The position numbers were made by a program, and so were the translations under genes. Shown one piece after another: positions 22,620 to 33,600 of a stretch of DNA of 64,000 bases (positions within the stretch are counted from its first letter, which is position 1; every line of letters begins with the position of its first letter). The notes under the pieces were generated by a model. It searched no databases. It was not told the origin of the DNA and saw only the letters and a list, made by a program, of their open reading frames with translations. The stretch is from Hermetia illucens (lineage: Eukaryota > Arthropoda > Insecta > Diptera > Stratiomyidae), in contig NC_051851.1 in the NCBI RefSeq assembly GCF_905115235.1, forward strand, positions 116,754,868-116,818,867. Reading direction: 5' to 3'.

Positions 22620-22890
22620 CGTCAGCGATACCATGACCGTCAGGTTGTGTATAAAATCCGGCTCAATAGGTTACGGTGGGCGGGCCACTTAATCCGTATG
22701 GATGAGTATGATCCAGCCCGGAAAGTCTATAAGGGCAATATCTATGGTAGGAAAGAAGACGAGGCAGATTCTGCCTGAGATGGAGCGATGACGTAGGTCA
22801 GGACACCAGACAGCTTTTAGGGATATCGATTTGGTGGACCTCGGCGCAAAACCGGGATGCCTGGAGTTGTTTATTAAGGCAGGCCGATAC
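22620..22890 (+). mobile_element. RTE-A 3' fragment
   Basis: Encodes the C-terminal tail of RTE-A: a degraded [15 protein letters not shown] region, then GRFCLRWSDDVGQDTRQLLG and ISIWWTSAQNRDAWS. It stops just short of the TTGTTGCGCC end. Flanked on both sides by PTR repeats. Confidence 0.85.
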
Positions 22891-22899
22891 GATTGTATG

Positions 22900-23410
22900 C
22901 CAGAAAAAATAAAAATATTTACAGGATAAGGAAAAAAACCTAGTTCTTTTTTCACCTTATTTGAGCAGATATCGGAATGGGATATATATTTTGACGCCTA
23001 GATTTCATCTAAGTTCACCACCTTGATTTTGTTTAAATTTTTAGGTTGGGTAGTTTCCGAAAATGAGTCCTGTCTCACTTTGAGTGCCTACATTTTAACT
23101 CCTCACTCGCTCACTTTGCAATTCACGGCAAAACTAATATCAGTTGCGGAAAGTACTAATCGAGACATTTGATACCCTACACGACTATATCCGGTGAAAA
23201 ATTTATTTGAATCCCCCCTTTAAATATATGGGGAGCCCCCTTTAAACTCTACCTAAATTAACAGCACTCCCTGAATGCGTGGGATTTCATTGTTCCCATA
23301 GTTCCGACCGATTTAGCCGTTTTGGAGAAAAGTGTGTGTAACATGCAGACAGACAGACCGACAATGAATTGATTTTAATAAGGTTTTGTTTTACACAAAA
23401 CCTTAAAAAC
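22900..23410 (+). repeat. PTR family copy (body and tail)
   Basis: Contains the ATATCGGAATGGGATATATAT and GGTTGGGTAGTTTC body blocks, ATACCCTACACGACTATATC, ACATGCAGACAGACAGACC, TTGATTTTAATAAGG and the terminal AAGGTTTTGTTTTACACAA hairpin, ending near 23,407. A piggyBac-like fragment follows within 15 bp. Confidence 0.8.
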
Positions 23411-23420
23411 AGGTGAAGAA

Positions 23421-23690
23421 ATGCAAGTTCCATGTCCAAACCGAATAAAATTTTATCGCGAGATAATGAGAGGCGTCGACTTGGCTAAACAAATATCTGC
23501 CTTTACCAAAATCGAAAATCGGTTATGTGGTGGGAGGAAGTTTTTTTATCTTTTGATAATGACGGGCGTCGTGAACACATGGGTCATTTATAATGACCTC
23601 AAGTTACGTCACTACCCCAAATGTGATGTTTCTACCCTAGAGGCTAGGCTTTCTAGATTAGAGGATGTAAAAGAATCCTTTGTGTCATAA
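23421..23690 (+). pseudogene. piggyBac-like transposase fragment
   Basis: An 89-codon ORF reading VPCPNRIKFYREIMRGVDLA then a run ending NTWVIYNDLKL. This matches the C-terminal part of piggyBac-type DDE transposases, where a VxCP...YNxxMGGVDLxDQ block is followed by a hydrophobic segment and VNAxxxY. The core catalytic domain upstream is absent; PTR sequence replaces it. It ends at a stop at 23,688. With only the tail left it cannot act. Domestication is not suggested, since no splice signals or host context are seen. Confidence 0.7.
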
Positions 23691-23904
23691 ACTTTACTGG
23701 GATAATATAATAAACCAATAAACAAATATCGTTTTCAGAAACGATATGTAGTTGTAATGTTGACCTCGCCGTTCATATAACTTTACTTTATATGATGGTG
23801 ACGTCATACACCTCTTAAAGACCAATAAATTTTCATGAAATGGAAAAGTTTCAACGCCAAGAACTTTTTTAAAAATAACTGGATTTCATTCAAATTCAAA
23901 CTAA

Positions 23905-24570
23905 AGTTATCATCATCATCATCATCAACGGCGCAACAACCGCTATCCGGTCTAGGCCTGTCTTAATAAGGAACTCCAGACATCCCGGTTTTGCGCCGAG
24001 GTCCACCAATTCGATATCCCTAAAAGCTGCCTGGCGTCCTGGCCTACGCCATCGCTCCATCTTAGGCAGGGTCTGCCTCGTCTTCTTTTTCTACCATAGA
24101 TATTGCCCTTATAGAATTTCCGGGTGGGATTATCCTCATCCATACGGATTAAGTGACCCGCCCACCGTAACCTATTGAGTCGGATTTTTTACACAACCTG
24201 ACGGCCATGGTATCGCTCATAGTTTTCGTCATTGTATAGGCTACGGAATCGTCCATCCTCATGTAGGGGGCCAAAAATTCTTCGGAGAATTCTTCTCTCG
24301 AACGCGGCCAAGAGTTCGCAATTCTTCTTGCTAAGAACCCAAGTTTCCGAGGAATACATGAGGACTGGCGAGATCATTGTCTTGTACAGTAAGAGCTCTG
24401 ACCCTATGTTGAGACGTTTCGAGTGGAACAGTTTTTGTAAGCCGAAATAGACTCTGTGGGCAGCCAACAACCGTGCGGCTATTTCATCATCGTAGCTCTT
24501 ATCGGTTGTGATTTTCGACCCTAGATAGAAGACCACTATATATTTTGTCTTGCCTTCATTGATGTGTTAT
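23905..24570 (-). mobile_element. RTE-A 3' fragment (minus strand)
   Basis: Starts on the plus strand with (ATC)n CAACGGCGCAACAACCG, the reverse complement of the RTE-A tail. Two adjoining frames on the minus strand give [39 protein letters not shown] and, after one frame change near 24,190, [15 protein letters not shown]. 5'-truncated, with 3' tail intact and relatively young. Confidence 0.9.
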
Positions 24571-24589
24571 GCCTTATATTATCCCTTAA

Positions 24590-25065
24590 TCTTGTACTTC
24601 TAGAATGAAATTAAATGAGGTTTTCGGGTAAATTTCTAAAACATGGTTGTATGATATTATTAACTTTATTTAAACAGTTATCGAAATGGGATGTATTTTG
24701 AGGCCTAGAGGTACCATTGTGAATTTTCTTCAGATTTTTCGGCTGGATAGCTTCTGGGAAGGAGACCTGTTTGACTTTTCGAGGCACGCATTTTGAGCCC
24801 TCACTCAACTATGTTTCTCCCAATCTAAGCAATAAGATCGGTTTTAAAAAGTGCTAATCGAGTCCTCTTATTTGATACCCCACCATGACCATATTCTGTG
24901 GAAAAATGTTGCACCCTCCTTTCGCATGTACGGATAGCCCCTCTTCTTCTGTTTCCGAGTAAATCGAGTGTGACATACAGACAGATTGGCTGACATACAG
25001 ATGGACAGACTGACTTTGAATCGATTTTAATGAGATTTTGTTTCACATAAAAAATTTTAACAAGC
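24590..25065 (+). repeat. PTR family copy
   Basis: Body blocks GGTTTTCGGGTAAATTTCTA, TCGAAATGGGATGTATTTTG, ATTTTTCGGCTGGATAGC, ATACCCCACCATGACCATAT and CATACAGACAGATTGG, then TCGATTTTAATGAG and a decayed terminal hairpin. Non-coding. Confidence 0.8.
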
Positions 25066-25169
25066 TAAGAAAGGAAAACTGAATTGTCATACAAATTCAC
25101 TTTATATGGCGATGACGTCATAGACGCTTTAGAGAGCAATAAACTTACGTGAAAGTTTGGCTTTCTATA

Positions 25170-25618
25170 AGTTTGTTAATAATAGTTAGATTGCTTTCAA
25201 ACTTTCTAGAATTATGTTCTATATTATTATACTTGAATGTATTTCTAGGATGAACTTAAGGGGGGTTTTCGGTGAAATTTCTAAAATATGATAATATACT
25301 ATTATTGACTTCATTTCTGCAAGTATTGTAATGGAATGTGTTTTGAGGTCTCGATTTCGCGTAGATGCATTACTGTTACGAAAAGTACTAATTGAGTCCC
25401 TTCATACCATATTCTGTGAAAAAAATGTACACCCTCCTTTCGTATGTATGAAGAGCCTCCTTCAAACTCAACACCAAATGACGCCACTCGCTGTGTAAAG
25501 GGACATACGGAGCATATGTTTTCACCAATTTCATGACAATCCGCTCAACCGAGTGTGACAGAAGACAGACATTGAATCGATTTTAATAAAGTTTTGTTAG
25601 ACAAAAAACCTTAGAACA
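25170..25618 (+). repeat. PTR family copy
   Basis: Second PTR copy in tandem orientation after 24,590-25,065. It carries GGGTTTTCGGTGAAATTTCT, GTATTGTAATGGAATGTG, CATACCATATTCTGTG and TCGATTTTAATAAAG, and a decayed hairpin end near 25,612. Non-coding. Confidence 0.75.
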
Positions 25619-25626
25619 GCTGTTTT

Positions 25627-26140
25627 TCAAGGACGGTCTTTGAGATATTTGTTAGATTGCACTGTAGACATGTTTTCCAACATTAGAGAAAATAAAGCGG
25701 GAAGTCTATTCTCATTCTCAATCTTAAAGGTCATCTCCTTCTTCGACTCTCTGAGAAAGGTTTCTGATTCCCAGCATTTGCGTACCAGCGGAAGAAGTAA
25801 ATCTACAGTAGAAGCAGAGGCAGCGACTAATAACTCTGCAGTGAGACCTTCAAGCCCAGCGGCTTTATTCCGTTTGACTACACTGATGGCCAAAGTAGTT
25901 TCTCTTCTGCATGGAGCAATAGTTCACGTCCGCATTTTTATGTCATCCAGAAGAGGAGGAACCTTACCGGAGGTGGCAGTAGAAAGGTCACACATGCATG
26001 GGAACCCACTCCCCCAAGATGGCCTACGAATGAGTTGCCCCAAGGGCACTTGGCGCAAAACAGTAGAGGACGAGTATGGGATTATCGGAAAATTCTGGGG
26101 GAGCTAAAGCGTATTTCCGATAACCACAATCGATGGCGCG
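25627..26140 (-). mobile_element. LINE-C remnant (minus strand)
   Basis: The minus-strand ORF AISVVKRNKAAGLEGLTAEL continues to VDLLLPLVRKCWESETFLRE and WKK-like sequence, the finger block of a LINE reverse transcriptase. Upstream pieces out to about 26,140 are in other frames. No catalytic YADD part is present. Confidence 0.65.
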
Positions 26141-26239
26141 TAGGTGTGGTTGACGCACTATATTCCCCCAAGGGGTAAATTGCTACCGTAGTTATTTCTT
26201 GTAATTATATCATTGTGTCTATTATTTCCAATAGGTATA

Positions 26240-26515
26240 GTTTTTTTTGTGGTTAAAGCACAAAGCCGTTGTACGGAAGGTCGCGGTTCGAAACTCACTG
26301 GTGACAGTGAGATTTGTATCGTGAGTTGACATCGGATCCCAGTCGACTCAACTGTGAATGAGTACCTGAGTCAAATTAGGGTATTAATCTCAGGCGAGCC
26401 TAATGCTGACCGCATTGCCTCCTAAAGTGTACCGTTACGGTCTTGAATGAAGTGCTCTAACACTTTTCAAGGCCCTGATCCAATATGGATGGCGCCAACG
26501 ATTATGATTATATAG
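26240..26515 (+). mobile_element. tRNA-headed SINE, copy 2
   Basis: Nearly complete copy: AAGCACAAAGCCGTTGTACG, box B GGTTCGAAACT (26,285-26,295), ATGAGTACCTGAGTCAAATT, TGACCGCATTGCCTCC, GTACCGTTACGGTC, AAGGCCCTGATCCAATATGG, then GGCGCCAACGATTATGATT. The box B here is close to the Pol III consensus GGTTCGANNCC. Confidence 0.85.
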
Positions 26516-27296
26516 TTTGTTTTACTGGACGGTTGGTATTTATAAGTATATAACATACCGGATGGTACAATGCTTCACCACTATTCGTCGGGCGGCCATA
26601 TTATTGTCTCTCAGATTTCTATTGGACAATATTCATGTTTACCCGTGCATTACATTTTTGAATCTTCTCATTCCTTGACATGTGTTCGTTTCAAGTATTC
26701 CCTGTACACTTGAAAAGTTTTATAAAATTAACATGAGGGAAATAAAAATAACAAATGCCGAATTTCAGATTGTAGTGGCAAAGTAGAAATTCTGATGTGA
26801 AAGGTATGATTATGTGAAAAACATCAAAAAATGTCCGGCAAGCTTTGTACGAAAACGGAAGCGAGTCTTAGGAAAATTTCTTGTAGTAATTGCGAGTACT
26901 AATTCAAGTTCCCGCCACTTCATTCTTGCCTGGCGCTACCCTAGGGCTATTGCGCCGTCTTCGACATTCCACTGACATTTCACAAATAAAATCATTTGAA
27001 AGCTGTCAAATACATTTTAGCCGTGCGGTTTGCTCTGCAAGTTTAGCACAAAATTGCATTAGTTGGAAGTGATCGTTACAGTTACTTTTATCTGGAGTAG
27101 CTGCAGCTTGCGTTATTAAGTGTTTCCATTCGGGCTTTTCGATCCAATATTAAGGTGACTTGTTGGCAATCATATCCTAAGTTTAGGGATTCTAGAAAAT
27201 TTCGTACCTCGACCTATTCTCGAAATTTCATAATTTCTATTTTTCATTGCACTTCCAGGTTGCTCATTTGTTTCGTACGTAAATATTTGAGTGAAG
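26516..27296. promoter_or_regulatory. upstream region of the GHITM gene, no firm element
   Basis: About 780 bp between the SINE and the GHITM start codon. Only short chance ORFs. No convincing TATA box could be assigned. The transcription start probably lies within roughly 27.1-27.28 kb, but this is inferred only from position. Confidence 0.35.
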
Positions 27297-28748
27297 ATGC
27301 TTTTGCGTGTGGCATTAGGACGGCCAGTTTTGACTACTTCGTTGGCCAAAACCACTTTTCAAGTAAATTTTCGTCAACAGCCACTTTTGCTACGACAATT
27401 TGCTAGAGACAGTCGCGGATCTTATATTCGAACGCAACTGAAGCAGAAACCGACCTTGAAGGAAAGGATTTTGGCACCGGCAGGCCCAAATGGTAATTAC
27501 CGATAAACAAGAAATATTTTTTATTTACTATAAAGAGAAGACAAGATACGTAATAGCGCACCGCAAATTGTTGCTGTTTTTGGCAAAGCTGTTCATTTGC
27601 AATGCACAATGCATTATTTGGATCACGCAAATTCTAATAAAGTGCAGTGCGGTAGTTGACGCATCACTAATTTATTTTGCTTCCAGCATTTGCGATTGGG
27701 AAAGGAGCACTTGCCGGCGGCTCAGTGCTTGGACTGGGCGCACTTTGCTACTATGGACTCGGACTTGGAAGTCAGACTAACACTCTGAATAATGCAATGT
27801 AGGATATTTGATTTTCAAGTCGTTTGATCAATTCTAACTTTCGCAAATATTCATTTCCCAGGTTATGGCCGGAGCATGTGAAGCAAAGAATTCGTAGTAC
27901 TTACGCTTATTTCGGCGGATCAATTTTAATTTCAGCTGCAAGTGCCGTGGCAGTTTTCCGCTCGCCGCGTATGATGAGTCTGGTGTCCAGGAATGGTTTT
28001 TGGGTGAGCGACTTCTCACAATATTCAATAAATTGCAATTTGACTGTTTGTTGTTTTCTTTAGTCTATAATGGCAACAATGGCTGCTATGATTGGGAGTG
28101 GAATGGTGACTCGTAGCATTCCCTACGAACAAGGGGTTGGCACTAAGCAACTGGCTTGGCTTGTACATTGCGGTATACTAGGAGCTGTAATTGCTCCAAT
28201 GTGCTTCCTTGGGGGACCAATCCTCACACGAGCTGCTTGCTACACCGCTGGCGTTGTCGGAGGACTGTCGGCAGTTGCTGTTTGTGCACCAAGCGATAAA
28301 TTCCTCTACATGGGCGGTCCACTGGCAATCGGTTTGGGAGTCGTGTTCGCATCATCTCTTGGCTCAATGTTTCTGCCCCCAACCACAGCTCTTGGCGCGG
28401 GTAAGCATACGTGGAACCTAATTGTATCTAAAAACTGCACTTATTTACACTAAATAATGTACAACAGGTCTTTACTCAATGTCTTTGTACGGAGGTCTCC
28501 TTCTCTTCAGTGGCTTCCTTTTGTACGATACACAACGAATAATTCGCAAAGCTGAAACATATCCATTGTATGCAGCTAGGCCTTACGATCCGATTAATGC
28601 GTAAGTTTCTATTGTTTCATTCGTAATGTTTCTAGGAATAAAATGTCCATGTTGAAATTCCAGAGCGATCTCTATCTACCTGGACACATTGAACATTTTC
28701 ATCCGCATTGCATCGATCTTGGCTGGTGGTGGAGGCAGGAGGAAATAA
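27297..28748 (+). CDS. Ghitm: Growth hormone-inducible transmembrane protein (GHITM/TMBIM5), six exons
   Basis: Exons 27,297-27,492, 27,687-27,798, 27,862-28,003, 28,064-28,400, 28,468-28,600 and 28,664-28,748 all have GT-AG borders and keep one frame, giving 334 aa (human about 345). The N-terminus (MLLRVALGRPVLTTSLAKTT, many Arg, no Asp/Glu early) looks like a mitochondrial targeting peptide. From residue about 66 there are several hydrophobic helices: GALAGGSVLGLGALCYYGLG, then GGSILISAASAVAVF, GILGAVIAPMCFLGGPI and YGGLLLFSGFLLYDTQRII. The last includes the FLLYDTQ signature of the Bax-inhibitor-1 family. It ends in GGGGRRK. Family members sit in the inner mitochondrial membrane and affect cristae and ion exchange. 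The ATG at 27,297 is used, not the GTG six bases upstream. All six exons are intact. Confidence 0.95.
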
Positions 28749-28902
28749 ATTAGAAAGTGGCGAGAACAGATTAGCATGTAACGATTTTTTTTTTAATTTA
28801 CTAGTAACCTTTTATTTATTGTATTTTACTTCACAAAGTGATTACTGACCGCATTAAGTACCATCAGAAACTGGACTCTTGGATTAGTATATTATGCACA
28901 TA

Positions 28903-28908
28903 AATAAA
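28903..28908 (+). terminator. polyadenylation signal of GHITM
   Basis: AATAAA about 155 bp after the stop codon. Another AATAAA-like run overlaps the stop itself (AGGAAATAAATTAG) but is too close to be the main signal. Confidence 0.55.
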
Positions 28909-28909
28909 T

Positions 28910-29520
28910 TCCGATCGGAAAGACTATTGTAAATACTTAAAAAATCGTTAAATGGAAAGAGTTTTATAAACTAGTTCCGGGGCTGTGTACGTTGATAAGT
29001 CGATTTCGCTTTAATAAAATTATTTTAAATCTAAAATTGTAGTGAAACATATTGAGGACCTTTATCCACCTCTGATATATGATTCGAGAATTTCGTCTGT
29101 TTTCCGTACGTAATAACCCCATCCGCACTTTCCCTCTTTAGTAATCGCTTCTTATCCGCTTTGTAGACATTTAATTCCACGAACAGTTCTTTGTTCGTGG
29201 ACGTTCTTAGAGGCACTCCACGCTTTGACATCGGCGATCAAGTCATCCAATTACTCACTCTGAAGTTTTCCGCCATCGTTATAATCCTATATCGACCAAG
29301 AATGTTCTCGTTTCGGAGTGATCACAACGCATTACGCAACTGGTTGCAACTTCTTTTTAATCAATATCGCAAGGCGCCGTTCATTGTCTTTGATAGTCAA
29401 TTAATGTTGCTAACGATAGGAGGCCACAAGATGGTCGATGTTGCGAAAAATTTTAGGTTTAAGACGTCCGTTGATGTATCGATTATAGAAAAGGATTGTG
29501 AAACACCACTTCATCCGAGT
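28910..29520. other. spacer with one unexplained small ORF
   Basis: A 66-codon minus-strand ORF (29,231-29,031; contains ELNVYKADKKRLLKRESADG) has a protein-like composition and an in-frame stop just upstream of its ATG. No family is recognised and no splice acceptor was found. It may be chance. A plus-strand ORF overlaps part of the same region (29,191-29,523). Confidence 0.3.
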
Positions 29521-29524
29521 TGAA

Positions 29525-30420
29525 CGCAGTTCACCATTGGCTGATAGCATTGATGCACGATATTTAAATCGCTTAGTTCTTGGCAGATCGCTATCACTGA
29601 CAGTAATAGTGCCTGCTATCTTGGGGCCGATCGCTAAAAATCCTGTTTTGCTTTAGATTCCGTTGTATAGTAGACCGTGTTGCATGAGACGATCATTCCA
29701 CTTTTGGGCAAGTTGCTCCAAATCAGCTTTGTTGTGAGGCGCTAGGAAAATGTCATCTGCATAGAGCGGTGTGTAGGGTGCTGCATGTTGGAAGTCTGGC
29801 GTGACAGCAAACAAAACAAGAACAAAGTGGGGTAGCGAGAGGCCAGGTGGCGCTTTGTTGATGAACATAGACAGAGTTACGCAGCGGTTTTGATGTACCT
29901 GCCACACTTCCAACTTTACTCTTCGGTTCCGGTAGATGAATTCAAACCACTGTACGTAGATCCATTTGACCCCTCTTGCACGAGGTGTTGCCGCAAAGCA
30001 TACCAGATGAGTGTATGAATGTGGTCGAGTATCTCTAATTCTCCATGAGTAACCGCGCAGCGCGTACCTTTGATTGCTTTCTCGACTTATTGACAAGATA
30101 CTTATGGTATAGGCGTTTCCTCTTACGGACCTTCGATTCGATATCGTCATCCAAAGAGCGAGTATCCCGGTCGATGAACCCCTTATCAGGCTTGTGGACC
30201 CGTAGAGGTGGCTTTGCGGATTGTGCTTTTACTTGATTCCATGTTTGTACGACGTTCGTAATATGCAGCAACTCCGCAATTCCACTTCTTTTTTCTCACG
30301 AAATTCGCACCATCGTGTTTTATCGGCAGCTTGATTGGTAAGAAAATGGCGACGTTTTCGAGAATATAGTCGTTTTACTGCTCTCACAGCAAAGTAGGGG
30401 AAATAAGACAAACGTTTAAT
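29525..30420 (-). mobile_element. RTE-B LINE fragment (minus strand)
   Basis: On the minus strand the stretch encodes TWNQVKAQSAKPPLRVHKPD with RKRKRLYHKYLVNK (endonuclease-RT linker). After a large gap come APYTPLYADDIFLAPHNKAD (YADD) and QKWNDRLMQHGLL, then a block resembling YLxSMLSANGEL at the low-coordinate edge. Most RT fingers are missing. It stops at exactly the NGELR position at which the RTE-B fold-back at 21,411 also starts. Confidence 0.75.
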
Positions 30421-30422
30421 AA

Positions 30423-30546
30423 ACGAGCGCAATGCTGACCACATTGCCTCCTAGTGTACCGTTACGGTCTTGAATGAAGTGCTCTAACACACTTCAAGGC
30501 CCTGATCCAACATGGATTGTTGCGCCAACGATTATTATTATTAATA
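30423..30546 (+). mobile_element. SINE 3' half, copy 3
   Basis: Only the tail half: CGAGCGCAATGCTGACCACA, TACCGTTACGGTCTTGAATG, CACACTTCAAGGCCCTGATC, then TGGATTGTTGCGCCAACG and (ATT)n. Abuts the RTE-B fragment. Likely a 5'-truncated insertion. Confidence 0.85.
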
Positions 30547-30619
30547 AACTATATAGTATTAATAAATAGGTTTGCTAACGTGATTGCATGTTTTAAACCT
30601 CTTTCGTCCATGACATTAA

Positions 30620-33600
30620 TGCTATTTGCCTTTTCGCCCACATGGCAATGACAATATAGCTGCCGGCAGGCAGCACCACAGACAGGTCGGCCTAATGCCG
30701 AGAAAGATGCCTTCTGGCAACTTCTCGATGAAAAGACTTGTTACGTGCCTGCTGACGACTATATAACCATTGCCGGCGATCTTAATGGTCATGTGGGTGA
30801 AAAGGCAGACGGTAACAAGTGCCATGTGGGGAAAGGGGTTCGGAGCGCGCAATGAGGGCGACCTTGTACTTATGAATATATGGTTCATCTTACGATTATC
30901 TCATCTTCCTACATTTTATAGTCGAAACAGTAAAACGGAAATCGACTATATCCTCATAAGACGCCAACATTTTACCACTGTCATTGATTGCAAAGTCGTT
31001 CCCTCAACATCGGTCGTTGATTGTCGTTCTGCGAATTAAGCCACCGATAAAACAGCGTGAAGAACGCACTGGCCCGCGACGCATTAAATGGTGGCGATTT
31101 GGTGAGAAGAAACGAATGTGGAAGAATCATTTTTTTTTTTTGGGGTAGGGTAGGTGAATGTATTTACGCACACAGTGTTGGACTCCCGAATCGGTACGTC
31201 GTCCCCACCCCTCTCCATCGTCAGCGAGCTGACCTGGAACCGTTTGTCACATTACTTCGGGCCAGCCCCCGAACTCTCCCGCCTTGGGGAGCCCTCAAAT
31301 CAGGGAATTACTGTCACCAACGGGAGGGGAGAAGAGGAAGGGAACTGTCAGTTCAAGGAACCCCCTGCCATCCGGCTCCTCCACCGGTCGAGTTCTATCT
31401 TCTTAGCAACGAGAAGGACCCGAACGTAATGGGCAACATGGTTCCACCTGTCAGCAGTCCTCAGCATCTCTTCGACAATGTTGTCCGGAGAGAGATCCCC
31501 TATGTTTAAATAGAGCTACTGACGAACCCCATCCCACCTTCCACAAGCAAAAAAAATGTGGTGGGCGTCGTCCATAACTCCATTGCAAAACACACAATCC
31601 GGCGAACGCGCCTTTCCAATCTTGGGCAGGTAAAACTGAAAACTTCCATGCCCACTTAAAAATTGGGTAAGGAAATAGTCAGTCTCACCATGCTTCCGAT
31701 TCAGCCACGCACCTAAGTTGCCGATGAGCCGCGCAGTCCATCTGCCTCTAGTTTCATTTTGCCAAGAGAGCTGCCACTCGTCTAGAGTGTGTTGCCGTTC
31801 TTCGCGAGCAACCACCTCCCTTAGCTCATCTCCCTTGCGCTTGTATATGGCTGGCGCTCCTTAGCAAGAAGGACAACGGGGATCACTCCCGCGATCACCA
31901 TCACGGCCGGTTCAAAGACAGTGCGGTACGCAGACGCCACCCGTAAAACTCCCCGCCTCTGAACTGTGGAAGAATTATGGAACCAAATAAAATACACGAT
32001 CCACCAACCCTCGGGGTCACCAAGCCGAGTAAGCGGTACATCAACCGAGGCACTTCGCTTTGGAATGATGATGTTGAAATGAAGGTCCGTGAAAAGAAAC
32101 GCCTCTACCACAAATTTCTCGACGATAAAACGTGCAAGGAAAGCGACCGCTGTCACCCGAGCGAACCATTACAAAAATCTTTACGATAAACTGGACACTC
32201 GGGATTCCGAGAGAGATCTGTATCGACTTGCTAAAAGCCGTAATGAACGCACACAGGATATCGAACACTTCTGTTGCGTTAATGACAAGAACGGTACTTT
32301 GCTTACCGACCGACGAGACGCGACGAATAGATGGCGAGAATATTTCGAGCAGATTTAAACGGAAGGATTGGTTCATATTCCACTTCCACAAGCCCTGCCG
32401 ACATTTCGAATAATTCCACCTGTCGGCGCAACTGGACTCGAGGAAGAAATAAAACGAATGAAATCGTAGAAAGCAACAGGAGCTAACTGCTGACGACATC
32501 GCATCTGAGCTATGGAAAGTGAAGAGCTGGGATCCAACACTGTGGCTCAGTGAATTCTTCAATTGGGTTATTTAGGAAGGTAGAACACCATCTGACTGGC
32601 GAAAAACCACCAATATGGAAAAAGAAAGGTAGTCCAGCAGAATGTTCAAATTATCGTCCGATCCGGTTACTTTCCCATACCATGAAGGTTTTTGAACGCA
32701 TTCTTGACAACCGTATTCGCGAAATCGTTGAAATAACCATCAATCAAGCCGGATTTGTCAAGAACTGTGGAACTACTGACACAATACACGCTGCGTGGTT
32801 ACTCATGGAGAAATACCGTGAGCAGCATCGGCCTCTTTAAATTGCCTTTCTGGATCTCGAGAAAGCGTTTGACAGTGTACAACACGAACTTATCTGGTAT
32901 GCTTTACGACAACACTTAGTGCCAGAAGAACTCGTGCGGTGGGTTCAATTGCTCTGCCACGATCCGAAAAGTAAAGTTTGAAGTATGGCGGGTGTATCAA
33001 AACCGCTTCGTATCTCTGTTGGTGTTCATCAAGGAAGCGCCCTCTCACCACTCTTATTTGTTCCTGTTATGGACACTGTCAAACGGGATATCCAACGTCC
33101 AGCGCCCTAAACACTGCTTTATGCAGATGATGTTTTCCTAGCATCTGATCTCGAGCAGCTTGTCCAAAAATGGAATGATCGCCTCATGCAACACGGTCTC
33201 AGATTGAATTTAAACAAAACTGAATTTTTGGCGAGTGATCCCCATGAAAGAGGCACAATCACTGCCAGCGGCAGTGATCTGCCCAGAACTGAGCGATTTA
33301 AATACCTCGGATCAACGCTATCACCCAATGGAGAACTGCGTTATGAAATTGCTTCACACATTAACGCAACCTGGATGAAGTGGCGTTCCACAACTGGTGT
33401 TCTTTGTGATGGACGTATCAACGAACGTCTCAAATCTAAAATTTACCGCAATGTCGTCCGTCCAGTCGCTCTCTATGGTTCTGATTGTTGGCCGACCATA
33501 AAAGACAATGAACGGCGTCTTGCGGTAATGGAGACGAAGATGCTACGTTCGACTAGTGGCGTCACACGTTTAGATCACATCCGAAATGAGGATATCCGCG

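Noticed and set aside
13197-23928. (ATG)n / (ATC)n tracts as independent microsatellites
   Set aside because: Each is the 3' tail of an RTE-A copy.
27291-27296. GTG start of the GHITM exon 1 frame
   Set aside because: Eukaryotic start is the ATG at 27,297, six bases on.
31057-31509. 150-codon plus-strand ORF as a gene
   Set aside because: It crosses the RTE-B/R1 insertion boundary and is antisense to the R1-type coding region.
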